A stretch of 64,000 nucleotides of DNA from Branchinecta lynchi. Taxonomy: Eukaryota > Arthropoda > Branchiopoda > Anostraca > Branchinectidae. Within the stretch, counting starts at the first letter, position 1, and the number at the start of each line of letters is the position of its first letter. Of this stretch, positions 1 through 13,350 are shown one piece after another. The translations under genes and the position numbers were made by a program. The stretch spans positions 62,001 through 126,000 of the forward strand of contig JAKZAP010000105.1 of assembly GCA_023053575.1 (NCBI GenBank), given 5' to 3'. The notes under the pieces were generated by a model. The model had not been told where the DNA came from. It worked only from the letters and a program-made list of their open reading frames with translations, and did not search any database.

Positions 1-1246
1 CACAAGGTTTGTTTTCCACAAGGTTTGTTTTCCCCCAAGGTTAGTTTTCCCGCAAGGTTGGTTTTCCCACAAAGTTTGTTTTCCCACTGTGTTGGTTTTC
101 CCAAAAGGTTCGCTTTCCCACAAGGTTGGTTCTCCCACAAGGTTGGTTTTCCCGCAGGGTTGCTTTCCCCATAAGGTTGGTTTTCCCACAAGGTTTGTTT
201 TCTCACAAGGTTTGTTTTCCCACTAGGTTGTTTTCCCACTAGGTTGGTTTTCCCACAAGGTTGGTTTTCCCACAAGCTTTGTTTTCCCCCAAGGTTGGTT
301 TTCCCGCAAGGTTGGTTTTCCCACAATGTTTGTTTTCCCACTGTGTTGGTTTTCCCAAAAGGTGCGCTTTCCCGCAAGGTTGGTTTTCCCACAAGGTTTG
401 TTTCCCCACAAGGTTTGTTTTCCCATAAGGTTTGTTTTCCCACAAGGTTTGTTTTCCCACAAGGTTTGTTTTCCCACAAGGTTTGTTTTCCCACAAGGTT
501 GGTTTTCCCGCAAGGTTGTTTTTCCCACAAGGTTTGTTTTCCCACTGTGTTGGTTTTCCCGCAGGGTTTCTTTCCCCATAAGGTTGGTATTCCCACAAGG
601 TTTGTTTTCTCACAAGGTTTGTTTTCCCAATAGGTTGTTGTTGGTTTTCCCACAAGGTTTGTTTCCCCACAAGGTTTGTTTTCCCATAAGGTTTGTTTTC
701 CCACAAGGTTTGTTTTCCCACAAGGTTTGTTTTCCCACAAGGTTTGTTTTCCCACAAGGTTTGTTTTACCACAAGGTTGGTTTTCCCGAAAGGTTTGTTT
801 CCCCACAAGGTTTCTTTCCCCATAAGGTTGGTTTTTCCACAAGGTTTGTTTTCTCACAAGGTTTGTTTTCCCACAAGGTTTGTTTTCCCACAAGGTTTGT
901 TTTCCCAAAAGGTTTGTTATCCCACAAGCTTTGTTTTCCCCCAAGGTTGGGTTTCCCGCAAGGTTTGTTTCCCTACAAGGTTTGTTTTCCCACAAGGTTT
1001 GTTTTCCCCCAATGTTGGTTTTCCCGAAAGGTTTGTTTCCCCACAAGGTTTCTTTCCCCATAAGGTTGGTTTTTCCACAAGGTTTGTTTTCTCACAAGGT
1101 TTGTTTTCTCACAAGGTTTGTTTTCCCACAAGGTTTGTTTTCCCAAAAGGTTTGTTATCCCACAAGCTTTGTTTTCCCCCAAGGTTGGTTTTCCCGCAAG
1201 GTTGGTTTTCCCACAAGGTTTGTTTTCCCACAAGCTTTGTTTTCCC
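1..1246 (-). repeat. 17-bp satellite array, reverse-oriented block
   Basis: Tandem copies of the satellite read on this strand as ACAAGGTTTGTTTTCCC, the reverse complement of the monomer that fills the rest of the window. About 73 monomers are present. Variant classes match those in the + block: CAAC in place of CAAA, TTGC, TTAT, CTAG, and the AAGCTT-containing variant. An irregular stretch near 627-645 (AATAGGTTGTTGTTGG) breaks the 17-bp phase. The block is cut by the left window edge, so its full extent is unknown. No gene is recognised in it. Its long open frames follow from the stop-free monomer. Confidence 0.97.
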
Positions 1247-1251
1247 AAAAC
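1239..1251. other. Head-to-head orientation switch of the satellite
   Basis: The array changes strand between 1246 and 1247. The junction reads GTTTT CCC AAAAC, with arms GTTTT (1239-1243) and AAAAC (1247-1251) around a shared CCC (1244-1246). The first + monomer lacks its GGG, so the CCC closes the minus block and substitutes for it. The first monomers outward on the two sides carry different variant orders. Left, read on the minus strand: AAGCTT type, CAAACC-TTGT, CCAACC-TTGC. Right: CCAACC-TTGT, GGGG-CAAACC-TTGC, CTAACC-TTGT. The two arms are therefore not a mirror copy of the same DNA. Confidence 0.93.
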
Positions 1252-4200
1252 CAACCTTGTGGGGAAACAAACCTTGCGGGAAAACTAACCTTGTGGGAAA
1301 ACAAACCCTGCGGAAAAACCAACCTTGTGGGGAAACAAACCTTGTGGGAAAACCAACCTTGTGAGAAAACTAACGCTGTGGGAAAACCAACCTTGTGGGA
1401 AAACCAACCTAGAGGAAAAACAAATCTTGAGGGAAAACAAACCTTGTGGGAAAACAAACCTTGTGGGAAAGACAACCTTATGGGAAAACCAAAACAGTGG
1501 GAAAACAACACTTGTGGGGAAACAAACCTTGTGGGAAAACAAACCTTGTGGGAAAACTAACCTTGTGGGAAAACAAACCTTGCGGGAAAACGAACCTTGT
1601 GGGAAAACAAACCCTGCGGGAAAACCAACCTTGTGGGAAAACCAACCTTGTGGGGAAACAAACCTTTCGGGAAAACCAACCTTGTGGGAAAAAAAACCTT
1701 GTGGGAAAACAAACCTTGTGGGAAAACAAACCTTGTGGGAAAACAAACCTTGTGAGAAAACAAACCTTGTGGGGAAACAAACCTAGTGGGAAAACCAACC
1801 TTGGGGGAAAACAAACCTTGTGGGAAAACAAACCTTGTGGGGAAACAAACCTAGCGGGAAAACCAACCTTATTGGAAAACCAACCTTGCGGGAAAACCAA
1901 CCTTGGGGGAAAACAAACCTTGTGAGAAAACAATCCTTGTGGGAAAACAAACCTTGTGGGGAAACAAACCTTGTGGGGAAACAAACCTTGTGGGAAAACT
2001 AACCTTGTGGGAAAACAAACCTTGCGGGAAAACTAACCTTGTGGGAAAACAAACCCTGCGGGAAAACAAACCTTGTGGGAAAACCAACCTTGTGGGGAAA
2101 CAAAGCTTTCTGGAAAACCAACCTTGTGGCAAAACAAACCTTGTGGGAAAACAAACCTTGTGGGAAAACAAACCTTGTGGGAAAACAAACCTTGTGAGAA
2201 AACAAACCTTGTGGGGAAACAAACCTAGTGGGAAAACAAACCTTGTGAGAAAACAAACCTTGTGGGAAAACCAACCTTGCGGGAAAGCGAACCTTGCGGG
2301 AAAGCGAACCTCTTGAGAAAACCAACACAGTGGGAAAACAAAACCTTGTGAGAAAACAATCCTTGTGGGAAAACAAACCTTGTGGGGAAACAAACCTTGT
2401 GGAAAACAAACCTTGTGGGAAAACTAACCTTGTGGGAAAACAAACCTTGCGGGAAAACTAACCTTGTGGGAAAACAAACCCTGCGGGAAAACCAGCCTTG
2501 TGGGAAAACCAGCCTTGTGGGAAAACCAACCTTGTGGGGAAACAAACCTTTCGGGAAAACCAACCTTGTGGGAAAACAAACCTTGTGGGAAAACAAACCT
2601 TGTGGGGAAACAAACCTTGTGGGAAAACAAACCTTGTGAGAAAACAAACCTTGTGGGGAAACAAACCTAGTGGGAAAACAAACCTTGTGAGAAAACAAAC
2701 CTTGTGGGGAAACAAACCTTTCGGGAAAACCAACCTTGTGGGAAAACAAACCTTGTGGGAAAACCAACCTTGTGGGAAAACAAACCTTGTGGGAAAACAA
2801 ACCTTGTGGGAAAACAAACCCTGCGGGAAAACCAACCTTGTGGGAAAACCAACCTTGTGGGGAAACAAACCTTTCGGGAAAACCAACCTTGTGGGAAAAA
2901 AAACCTTGTGGGAAAACAAACCTTGTGGGAAAACAAACCTTGTGGGAAAACAAACCTTGTGGGAAAACAAACCTTGTGAGAAAACAAACCTTGTGGGGAA
3001 ACAAACCTAGTGGGAAAACCAACCTTGGGGGAAAACAAACCTTGTGGGAAAACAAACCTTGTGGGGAAACAAACCTAGCGGGAAAACCAACCTTATGGGA
3101 AAACCAACCTTGCGGGAAAACCAACCTTGGGGGAAAACAAACCTTGTGAGAAAACAATCCTTGTGGGAAAACAAACCTTGTGGGGAAACAAACCTTGTGG
3201 GGAAACAAACCTTGTGGGAAAACTAACCTTGTGGGAAAACAAACCTTGCGGGAAAACTAACCTTGTGGGAAAACAAACCCTGCGGGAAAACCAGCCTTGT
3301 GGGAAAACCAGCCTTGTGGGAAAACCAACCTTGTGGGGAAACAAACCTTTCGGGAAAACCAACCTTGTGGGAAAACAAACCTTGTGGGAAAACAAACCTT
3401 GTGGGGAAACAAACCTTGTGGGAAAACCAACCTTGCGGGAAAGCGAACCTTTTGGGAAAACCAACACAGTGGGAAAACAAACCTTGTGGGTAAACCAACC
3501 TTGCGGGAAAACCAACCTTGGGGGAAAACAGAGCTTGTGGGAAAACAAACCTTGTGGGAAAACAAACCTTGTGGGAAAACCAACCTAGTGGGAAAAACAA
3601 CCTAGTGGGAAAACAAACCTTGTGAGAAAACAAACCTTGTGGGAAAACCAACCTTATGGGGAAAGCAACCCTGCGGGAAAACCAACCTTGTGGGGAAACC
3701 AACCTTGTGGGAAAACCAACCTTGTGGGAAAGCGAACCTTTTGGGAAAACCAACACAGTGGGAAAACAAACCTTGTGGGAAAACAAACCTTGTGGGGAAA
3801 CAAACCTTGCGGGAAAACTAACCTTGAGGGAAAACAAACCCTGCGGGAAAACCAACCTTGGGGGAAAACCAACCTTGCGGGAAAGCGAACCTTTTGGGAA
3901 AACCAACACAGTGGGAAAACAAACCTTGTGAGAAAACAATCCTTGTGGGAAAACAAACCTTGTGGGGAAACAAACCTTGTGGGGAAACAAACCTTGTGGG
4001 AAAACTAACCTTGTGGGAAAACAAACCTTGCGGGAAAACTATCCTTGTGGGAAAACAAACCCTGCGGGAAAACCAACCTTGTGGGAGAACCAACCTTGTG
4101 GGAAAACCAACCTTGTGGGAAAGCGAACCTTTTGGGAAAACCAACACAGTGGGAAAACAAACCTTGTGGGAAAACAAACCTTGCGGGAAAGCTAACCTTG

Positions 4201-6562
4201 TGGGAAAACAAACCCTGCGGGAAAACAAACCTTGTGGGAAAACCAACCTTGTGGGGAAACAAACCTTTCTGGAAAACCAACCTTGTGGCAAAACAAACCT
4301 TGTGGGAAAACAAACCTTGTGGGAAAACAAACCTTGTGGGAAAACAAACCTTGTGAGAAAACAAACCTTGTGGGGAAACAAACCTAGTGGGAAAACAAAC
4401 CCTGTGAGAAAACAAACCTTGTGAGAAAACAAACCTTGTGGGAAAACCAACCTTATGGTGAAAGCAACCCTGCGGGAAAACCAACCTTGTGGGAAAACCA
4501 ACCTTGTGGGAAAGCGAACCTTTTGGGAAAACCAACACAGTGGGAAAAAAAAACTTGTGGGAAAACCAACCTTGCGGGAAAACCAACCCTGGGGGAAAAC
4601 AAACCTTGTGGGAAAACAAACCTTGTGGGGAAACAAACCTAGTGGGAAAACAAACCTTGTGAGAAAACAATCCTTGTGGGAAAACAAACCTTGTGGGGAA
4701 ACAAACCTAGTGGGAAAACAAACCTTGTGAGAAAACAAACCTTGTGGGAAAACCAACCTTATGGGAAAACAAACCTAATGGGAAAACAAACCTTGTGAGA
4801 AAACAAACCTTGTGGGAAAACCAACCTTATGGGAAAACAAACCTAATGGGAAAACAAACCTTGTGGGAAAACAAACCTTTCGGGAAAACCAACCTTGTGG
4901 GAAAACAAACCTTGTGGGAAAACAAACCTTGTGGGAAAACAAACCTTGTGGGAAAACAAACCTTATGGGAAAACAAACCTTGTGGGGAAACAAACCTAGT
5001 GGGACAACAAACCTTGTGAGAAAACAATCCTTGTGGGAAAACAAACCTTGTGGGAAAACCAACCTAGTGGGAAAACAACCTAGTGGGAAAACAAACCTTG
5101 TGAGAAAACAAACCTTGTGGGAAAACCAACCTTGCGGGAAAACCAACCTTGGGGGAAAACAAACCTTGTGGGAAAACAAACCTTGTGGGGAAACAAACCT
5201 AGTGGGACAACAAACCTTGTGAGAAAACAATCCTTGTGGGAAAACAAACCTTGTGGGAAAACCAACCTAGTGGGAAAACAACCTAGTGGGAAAACAAACC
5301 TTGTGAGAAAACAAACCTTGTGGGAAAACCAACCTTATGGGGAAAGCAACCCTGCAGGAAAACCAACCTTGTGGGAAAACCAACCTCGTGGGAATGCGAA
5401 CCTTTTGGGAAAACCAACACAGTGGGAAAACAAACCTTGTGGGAAAACCAACCTTGCGGGAAAACCAACCTTGGGGGAAAACAAACCTTGTGGGAAAACA
5501 AACCTTGTGGGGAAACAAACCTAGTGGGAAAACAAACCTTGTGAGAAAACAATCCTTGTGGGAAAACAAACCTTGTGGGGAAACACACCTTGCGGGAAAA
5601 CTAGCCTTGTGGGAAAACAAACCCTGCGGGAAAACCAACCTTGTGGGAAAACCAACCTTGTGGGGAAACAAACCTTGTGAGAAAACAAACCTTGTGGGAA
5701 AACCAACCTTATGGTGAAAGCAACCCTGCGGGAAAACCAACCTTGTGGGAAAACCAACCTTGTGGGAAAGCGAACCTTTTGGGAAAACCAACACAGTGGG
5801 AAAACAAACCTTGTGGGAAAACCAACCTTGCGGGAAAGCGAACCTTTTGGGAAAACCAACACAGTGGGAAAACAAACCTTGTGGGAAAACAAACCTTGTG
5901 GGAAAACCAACCTAGTGGGAAAAACAACCTAGTGGGAAAACAAACCTTGTGAGAAAACAAACCTTGTGGGAAAACCAACCTTATGGTGAAAGCAACCCTG
6001 CGGGAAAACCAACCTTGTGGGAAAACCAACCTTGTGGGAAAGCGAACCTTTTGGGAAAACCAACACAGTGGGAAAAAAAACATTGTGGGAAAACCAACCT
6101 TGCGGGAAAACCAACCCTGGGGGAAAACAAACCTTGTGGGAAAACAAACCTTGTGAAGAAACAAACCTAGTGGGAAAACAAACCTTGTGAGAAAACAATC
6201 CTTGTGGGAAAACAAACCTTGTGGGGAAACAAACCTAGTGGGAAAACAAACCTTGTGAGAAAACAAACCTTGTGGGAAAACCAACCTTATGGGAAAACAA
6301 ACCTAATGGGAAAACAAACCTTGTGAGAAAACAAACCTTGTGGGAAAACCAACCTTATGGGAAAACAAACCTAATGGGAAAACAAACCTTGTGGGGAAAC
6401 AAACCTTTCGGGAAAACCAACCTTGTGGGAAAACAAACCTTGTGGGAAAACAAACCTTGTGGGAAAACAAACCTTATGGGAAAACAAACCTTGTGGGGAA
6501 ACAAACCTTGTGGGAAAACCAACCTTGCGGGAAAGCGAACCTTTTGGGAAAACCAACACAGT

Positions 6563-6598
6563 GGGAAATTGAAACCTTGAAAAAACAACAAACCTTGT
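6563..6598 (+). repeat. Aberrant 36-bp monomer pair, copy 1
   Basis: Two monomers here are 18 bp and diverged. The run GGGAAATTGAAACCTTGA is followed by AAAAACAACAAACCTTGT, where the array expects two 17-mers. The loss of GGG at the second start and the TTG insertion are unique to this pair and its twin at 7940-7975. It is a good marker of a single segmental copying event. Confidence 0.85.
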
Positions 6599-7939
6599 GG
6601 GAAAACCAACCTTGCGGGAAAACCAACCTTGGGGGAAAACAAACCTTGTGGGAAAACAAACCTTGTGGGGAAACAAACCTAGTGGGAAAACAAACCTTGT
6701 GAGAAAACAATCCTTGTGGGAAAACAAACCTTGTGGGAAAACCAACCTAGTGGGAAAACAACCTAATGGGAAAACAAAGCTTGTGAGAAAACAAACCTTG
6801 TGGGAAAACCAACCTTGCGGGAAAGCGAACCTTTTGGGAAAACCAACACAGTGGGAAAACAAACCTTGTGGGAAAACCAACCTTGCGGGAAAACCAACCT
6901 TGGGGGAAAACAAAGCTTGTGGGAAAACAAACCTTGTGGGAAAACAAACCTTGTGGGGAAACAAACCTAGTGGGAAAAAAAACCTTGTGAGAAAACAATC
7001 CTTGTGGGAAAACAAACCTTGTGGGAAAACCAACCTAGTGGGAAAGCAACCTAGTGGGAAAACAAACCTTGTGAGAAAACAAACCTTATGGGAAAACAAA
7101 CCTTGCGGGGAAACAAACCTTGTGGGAAAACCAACCTTGCGGGAAAGCGAACCTTTTGGGAAAACCAACACAGTGGGAAAACAAACCGTGTGGGAAAACC
7201 AACCTTGCGGGAAAACCAACCTTGGGGGAAAACAAAGCTTGTGGGAAAACAAACCTTGTGGGAAAACCAACCTAGTGGGAAAAACAACCTAGTGGGAAAA
7301 CAAACCTTGTGAGAAAACAAACCTTGTGGGAAAACCAACCTTATGGTGAAAGCAACCCTGCGGGAAAACCAACCTTGTGGGAAAACCAACCTTGTGGGAA
7401 AGCGAACCTTTTGGGAAAACCAACACAGTGGGAAAAAAAAACTTGTGGGAAAACCAACCTTGCGGGAAAACCAACCCTGGGGGAAAACAAACCTTGTGGG
7501 AAAACAAACCTTGTGGGGAAACAAACCTAGTGGGAAAACAAACCTTGTGAGAAAACAATTCTTGTGGAAAAACAAACCTTGTGGGGAAACAAACCTAGTG
7601 GGAAAACAAACCTTGTGAGAAAACAAACCTTGTGGGAAAACCAACCTTATGGGAAAACAAACCTAATGGGAAAACAAACCTTGTGAGAAAACAAACCTTG
7701 GGGGAAAACCAACCTTATGGGAAAACAAACCTAATGGGAAAACAAACCTTTTGGGAAAACAAACCTTTCGGGAAAACCAACCTTGTGGGAAAACAAACCT
7801 TGTAGGAAAACAAACCTTGTGGGAAAACAAACCTTGTGGGAAAACAAACCTTATGGGAAAACAAACCTTGTGGGGAAACAAACCTTGTGAGAAAACCAAC
7901 CTTGCGGGAAAGCGAACCTTTTGGGAAAACCAACACAGT

Positions 7940-7975
7940 GGGAAATTGAAACCTTGAAAAAACAACAAACCTTGT
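7940..7975 (+). repeat. Aberrant 36-bp monomer pair, copy 2
   Basis: Same two irregular 18-bp monomers as at 6563-6598. The offset is 1377 bp, exactly 81 monomers. The surrounding monomers (CAACACAGT before, TTGC and TTGGGG types after) also match, so the pair was copied with its context and did not arise twice. Confidence 0.85.
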
Positions 7976-10800
7976 GGGAAAACCAACCTTGCGGGAAAAC
8001 CAACCTTGGGGGAAAACAAACCTTGTGGGAAAACAAACCTTGTGGGGAAACAAATCTGGTGGGAAAACAAACCTTGTGAGAAAACAATCCTTGTGGGAAA
8101 ACAAACCTTGTGGGAAAACCAACCTAGTGGGAAAACAACCTAGTGGGAAAACAAACCTTGTGAGAAAACAAACCTTGTGGGAAAACCAACCTTATGGGGA
8201 AAGCAACCCTGCAGGAAAACCAACCTTGTGGGAAAACCAACCTTGTGGGAATGCGAACCTTTTGGGAAAACCAACACAGTGGGAAAACAAACCTTGTGGG
8301 AAAACCAACCTTGCGGGAAAACCAACCTTGGGGGAAAACAAACCTTGTGGGAAAACAAACCTTTTGGGGAAACAAACCTAGTGGGAAAACAAACCTTGTG
8401 AGAAAACAATCCTTGTGGGAAAACAAACCTTGTGGGAAAACAAACCCTGCGGGAAAACCAACCTTGTGGGAAAACCAACCTTGTGGGGAAACAAACCTTT
8501 CGGGAAAACCAACCTTGTGGGAAAACAAACCTTGTGGGAAAACAAACCTTGTGGGAAAACAAACCTTGTGAGAAAACAAACCTTGTGGGGAAACAAACCT
8601 AGTGGGAAAACAAACCTTGTGAGAAAACAAACCTTGTGGGAAAACCAACCTTATGGGAAAACAAACCTAATGGGAAAACAAACCTTGTGGGGAAACAAAC
8701 CTTTCGGGAAAACCAACCTTGTGGGAAAACCAACCTTGTGGGAAAACAAACCTTGTGGGAAAACAAACCTTGTTGGAAAACAAACCTTATGGGAAAACAA
8801 ACCTTGTGGGGAAACAAACCTTGTGGGAAAACCAACCTTGCGGGAAAGCGAACCTTTTGGGAAAACCAACACAGTGGGAAAACAAACCTTGTGGGAAAAC
8901 CAACCTTGCGGGAAAACCAACCTTGGGGGAAAACAAAGCTTGTGGGAAAACCAACCTTGTGGGAAAACCAACCTTATGGGGAAAGCAACCCTGCGGGAAA
9001 ACCAACCTTGTGGGAAAACCAACCTTGGGGGAAAACCAACCTTGCGGGAAAACCAACCTTAAGGGGAAAACAAAGCTTGTGGGACAACAAACCTTGTGGG
9101 AAAACCAACCTAGTGGGAAAAACAACCTAGTGGGAAAACAAACCTTGTGAGAAAACAAACCTTGTGGGAAAACCAACCTTATGGGGAAAGCAACCCTGAG
9201 GGAAAACCAACCTTGTGGGAAAACCAACCTTGTGGGAAAGCGAACCTTTTGGGAAAACCAACACAGTGGGAAAACAAACCTTGTGGGAAAACCAACCTTG
9301 CGGGAAAGCCAACCTTGGGGGAAAACAAAGCTTGTGGGAAAACAAACCTTGTGAGAAAACAAACCTTGTGGGAAAACCAACCTTGCGGGAAAGCGAACCT
9401 TGCGGGAAAGCGAACCTTTTGAGAAAACCAACACAGTGGGAAAACAAACCTTGTGAGAAAACAATCCTTGTGGGAAAACAAAACTTGTGGGGAAACAAAC
9501 CTTGTGGGGAATCAAACCTTGTGGGATAACCAACCTTATGGGGAAAGCAACCCTGCGGGAAAACCAACCTTGTGTGAAAACCAACCTTGTGGGAATGCGA
9601 ACCTTTTGGGAAAACCAACCTTGTGGGAAAACAAACCTTGTGGGAAAACAAACCTTGTGGGAAAACACACCTTGTGGGAAAACCAACCTTGCGGGAAAAC
9701 CAACCTTGGGGGAAAACAAACTTTGTGGGAAAACCAACCTTGCGGGAAAGCGAACCTTTTGGGAAAACCAACACAGTGGGAAAACAAACCTTGTGAGAAA
9801 ACAAACCTTGTGGGAAAACCAACCTTATGGGGAAAGCAACCCTGCGGGAAAACCAACCTTGTGGGAAAACCAACCTTGTGGGAATGCGAACCTTTTGGGA
9901 AAACCAACACAGTGGGAAAACAAACCTTGTGGGAAAACCAACCTTGCGGGAAAACCAACCTTGGGGGAAAACAAACCTTGTGGGAAAACAAACCTTGTGG
10001 GGAAACAAACCTAGTGGGAAAACAAACCTTGTGAGAAAACAATCCTTGTGGGAAAACAAACCTTGTGGGGAAACAAACCTTGCGGGAAAACTAACCTTGT
10101 GGGAAAACAAACCCTGCGGGAAAACCAACCTTGTGGGAAAACCAACCTTGTGGGGAAACAAACCTTTCGGGAAAACCAACCTTGTGGGAAAACAAGCCTT
10201 GTGGGAAAACAAACCTTGTGGGAAAACAAACCTTGTGAGAAAACAAACCTTGTGGGGAAACAAACCTAGTGGGAAAACAAACCTTGTGAGAAAACAAACC
10301 TTGTGGGAAAACCAACCTTATGGGAAAACAAACCTAATGGGAAAACAAACCTTGTGGGGAAACAAACCTTTCGGGAAAACCAACCTTGTGGGAAAACAAA
10401 CCTTGTGGGAAAACAAATCTTGTGGGAAAACAAACCTTGTTGGAAAACAAACCTTATGGGAAAGCAAACCTTGTGGGGAAACAAACCTTGTGGGAAAACC
10501 AACCTTGCGGGAAAGCGAACCTTTTGGGAAAACCAACACAGTGGGAAAACAAACCTTGTGGGAAAACCAACCTTGCGGAAAAACCAACCTTGGGGGAAAA
10601 CAAAGCTTGTGGGAAAACCAACCTTGTGGGAAAACCAACCTTATGGGGAAAGCAACCCTGCGGGAAAACCAACCTTGTGGGAAAACCAACCTTGGGGGAA
10701 AACCAACCTTGCGGGAAAACCAACCTTGGGGGAAAACAAAGCTTGTGGGAAAACAAACCTTGTGGGAAAACCAACCTAGTGGGAAAAACAACCTAGTGGG

Positions 10801-13350
10801 AAAACAAACCTTGTGAGAAAACAAACCTTGTGGAAAAACAAACCTTATGGGGAAAGCAACCCTGCGGGAAAACCAACCTTGTGGGAAAACCAACCTTGTG
10901 AGAAAGCGAACCTTTTGGGAAAACCAACACAGTGGGAAAACAAACCTTGTGGGAAAACCAACCTTGCGGGAAAGCGAACCTTTTGGGAAAACCAACACAG
11001 TGGGAAAACAAACCTTGTGGGAAAACAAACCTTGTGGGAAAGCCAACCTTGGGGGAAAACAAAGCTTGTGGGAAAACAAACCTTGTGAGAAAACAAACCT
11101 TGTGGGAAAACCAACCTTGCGGGAAAGCGAACCTTGCGGGAAAGCGAACCTTGCGGGAAAGCGAACCTTTTGAGAAAACTAACACAGTGGGAAAACAAAC
11201 CTTGTGAGAAAACAATCCTTGTGGGAAAACAAACCTTGTGGGGAAACAAACCTTGTGGGGAAACAAACCTTGTGGGAAAACTAACCTTGTGGGAAAACAA
11301 ACCTTGCGGGAAAACTAACCTTGTGGGAAAACAAACCCTGCGGGAAAACCAACCTTGTGGGAAAACCAACCTTGTGGGGAAACAAACCTTTCGGGAAAAC
11401 CAACCTTGTGAGAAAACAAACCTTGTGGGAAAACAAACCTTGTGGGAAAACCAACCTAGTAGGAAAACAAGCCTTGTGAGAAAACAATCCTTGTGGGAAA
11501 ACAAACCTTGTGGGAAAAGAAACTTTGTGGGAAAACCAACCTTATAGGGAAAGAAACCCTGAGGGAAAACCAACCTTGTGGGAAAACCAACCTTGTGGGA
11601 AAGCGAACCTTTTGGGAAAACAAACCTTGTGGGAAAACAAACCTTGTGAGAAAACAAACCTTGTGGGAAAACCAACCTTATGGGGAAAGAAACCTTGTGG
11701 GAAACAAACCTTTCGGGAAAACCAACCTTGTGGGAAAACAAACCTTGTGGGAAAACAAACCTTGTGGGAAAATCAAACCTTATGGGAAAACAAACCTTAT
11801 GGGAAAACAAACCTTGTGGGGAAACAAACCTTGTTGGAAAACCAACCTTGCGGGAAAGCGAACCTTTTGGGAAAACCAACACAGTGGGAAAAAAAACCTT
11901 GTGGGAAAACCAACCTTGCGGGAAAACCAACCTTGGGGGAAAACAAACCTTGTGGGAAAACCAACCTTGCGGGAAAACCAACCTTGGGGGAAAACAAAGC
12001 TTGTGGGAAAACTAACCTTGTGGGAAAACAAACCTTGCGGGAAAACTAACCTTGTGGGAAAACAAACCCTGCGGGAAAACCAACCTTGTGGGAAAACCAA
12101 CCTTGTGGGGAAACAAACCTTTCGGGAAAACCAACCTTGTGAGAAAACAAACCTTGCGGGAAAACCAACCTTGTGGGAAAACCAACCTTGTGGGAAAGCA
12201 AACCTTTTGGGAAAACCAACACAGTGGGAAAACAAACCTTGTGGGAAAACCAACCTTGAGGGAAAACCAACCTTGGGGGAAAACAAACCTTGTGGGAAAA
12301 CAAACCTTGTGAGAAAACAATCCTTGTGGGAAAACAAACCTTGTGGGGAAACAAACCTAGTGGGAAAACAAACCTTGTGAGAAAACAATCCTTGTGGGAA
12401 AACAAACCTTGTGGGGAAACAAACCTTGCGGGAAAACTAACCTTGTGGGAAAACAAACCCTGCGGGAAAACCAACCTTGTGGGAAAACCAACCTTGTGGG
12501 AAAACAAACATTTCGGGAAAACCAACCTTGTGGGAAAACAAACATTGTGGGAAAACAAACCTTGTGGGAAAACAAACCTTGTGGGAAAACAAACCTTGTG
12601 AGAAAAAAAACCTTGTGGGAAAACCAACCTTATGGGGAAAGAAACCTTGTGGGGAAACAAAATTTTCGGGAAAACCAACCTTGTGGGAAAACAAACCTTG
12701 TGGGAAAACAAACCTTGTGGGAAAACAAACCTTATGGGAAAACAAACCTTATGGGAAAACAAACCTTGTGGGGAAACAAACCTTATGGTGAAAGCAACCC
12801 TGCGGGAAAACCAACCTTGTGAGAAAACCAACCTTGTGGGAAAACAAACCTTGTGGGAAAACAAACCTTATGGTGAAAGCAACCCTGCGGGAAAACCAAC
12901 CTTGTGGGAAAACCAACCTTGTGGGAAAGCGAACCTTTTGGGAAAACAAACCTTGTGGGAAAACAAACCTTGTGGGAAAACAAACCTTGTGAGAAAACAA
13001 ACCTTGTGGGAAAACCAACCTTATGGGGAAAGAAACCTTGTGGGGAAACAAACCTTTCGGGAAAACCAACTTTGTGGGAAAACAAACCTTGTGGGAAAAC
13101 AAACCTTTTGGGAAAACAAACCTTATGGGAAAACAAACCTTATGGGAAAAAAAAACTTGTGGGGAAACAAACCTTGTTGGAAAACCAACCTTGCGGGAAA
13201 GCGAACCTTTTGGGAAAACCAACACAGTGGGAAAACAAACCTTGTGGGAAAACAAACCTTGCGGGAAAGCCAACCTTGGGGGAAAACAAAGCTTGTGGGA
13301 AAACAAACCTTGTGGGAAAACCAACCTAGTGGGAAAAACAACCTAGTGGG
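10801..13350 (+). repeat. Higher-order repeat A, copy 1 (2550 bp, 150 monomers)
   Basis: The order of monomer variants here repeats almost base for base in the next 2.5 kb. Shared landmarks are TTGTGGAAAAACAAACC near the start, the triple GCGAACCTTGC run near 11120-11170, the CTAGTAGG monomer near 11457, the CTTATAGGG monomer near 11542, and the AAATCAAACC monomer near 11770. Copy 1 differs from copy 2 by scattered substitutions and one missing monomer near 11270. The exact boundary phase is arbitrary, as in any tandem repeat. Confidence 0.85.

Noticed and set aside
1239..1251. Orientation switch as a fold-back read artefact
   Set aside because: Monomer variant order differs between the arms from the first monomer outward, whereas an artefact would give mirror-identical arms. 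Confirmation from raw reads is still listed as a check.
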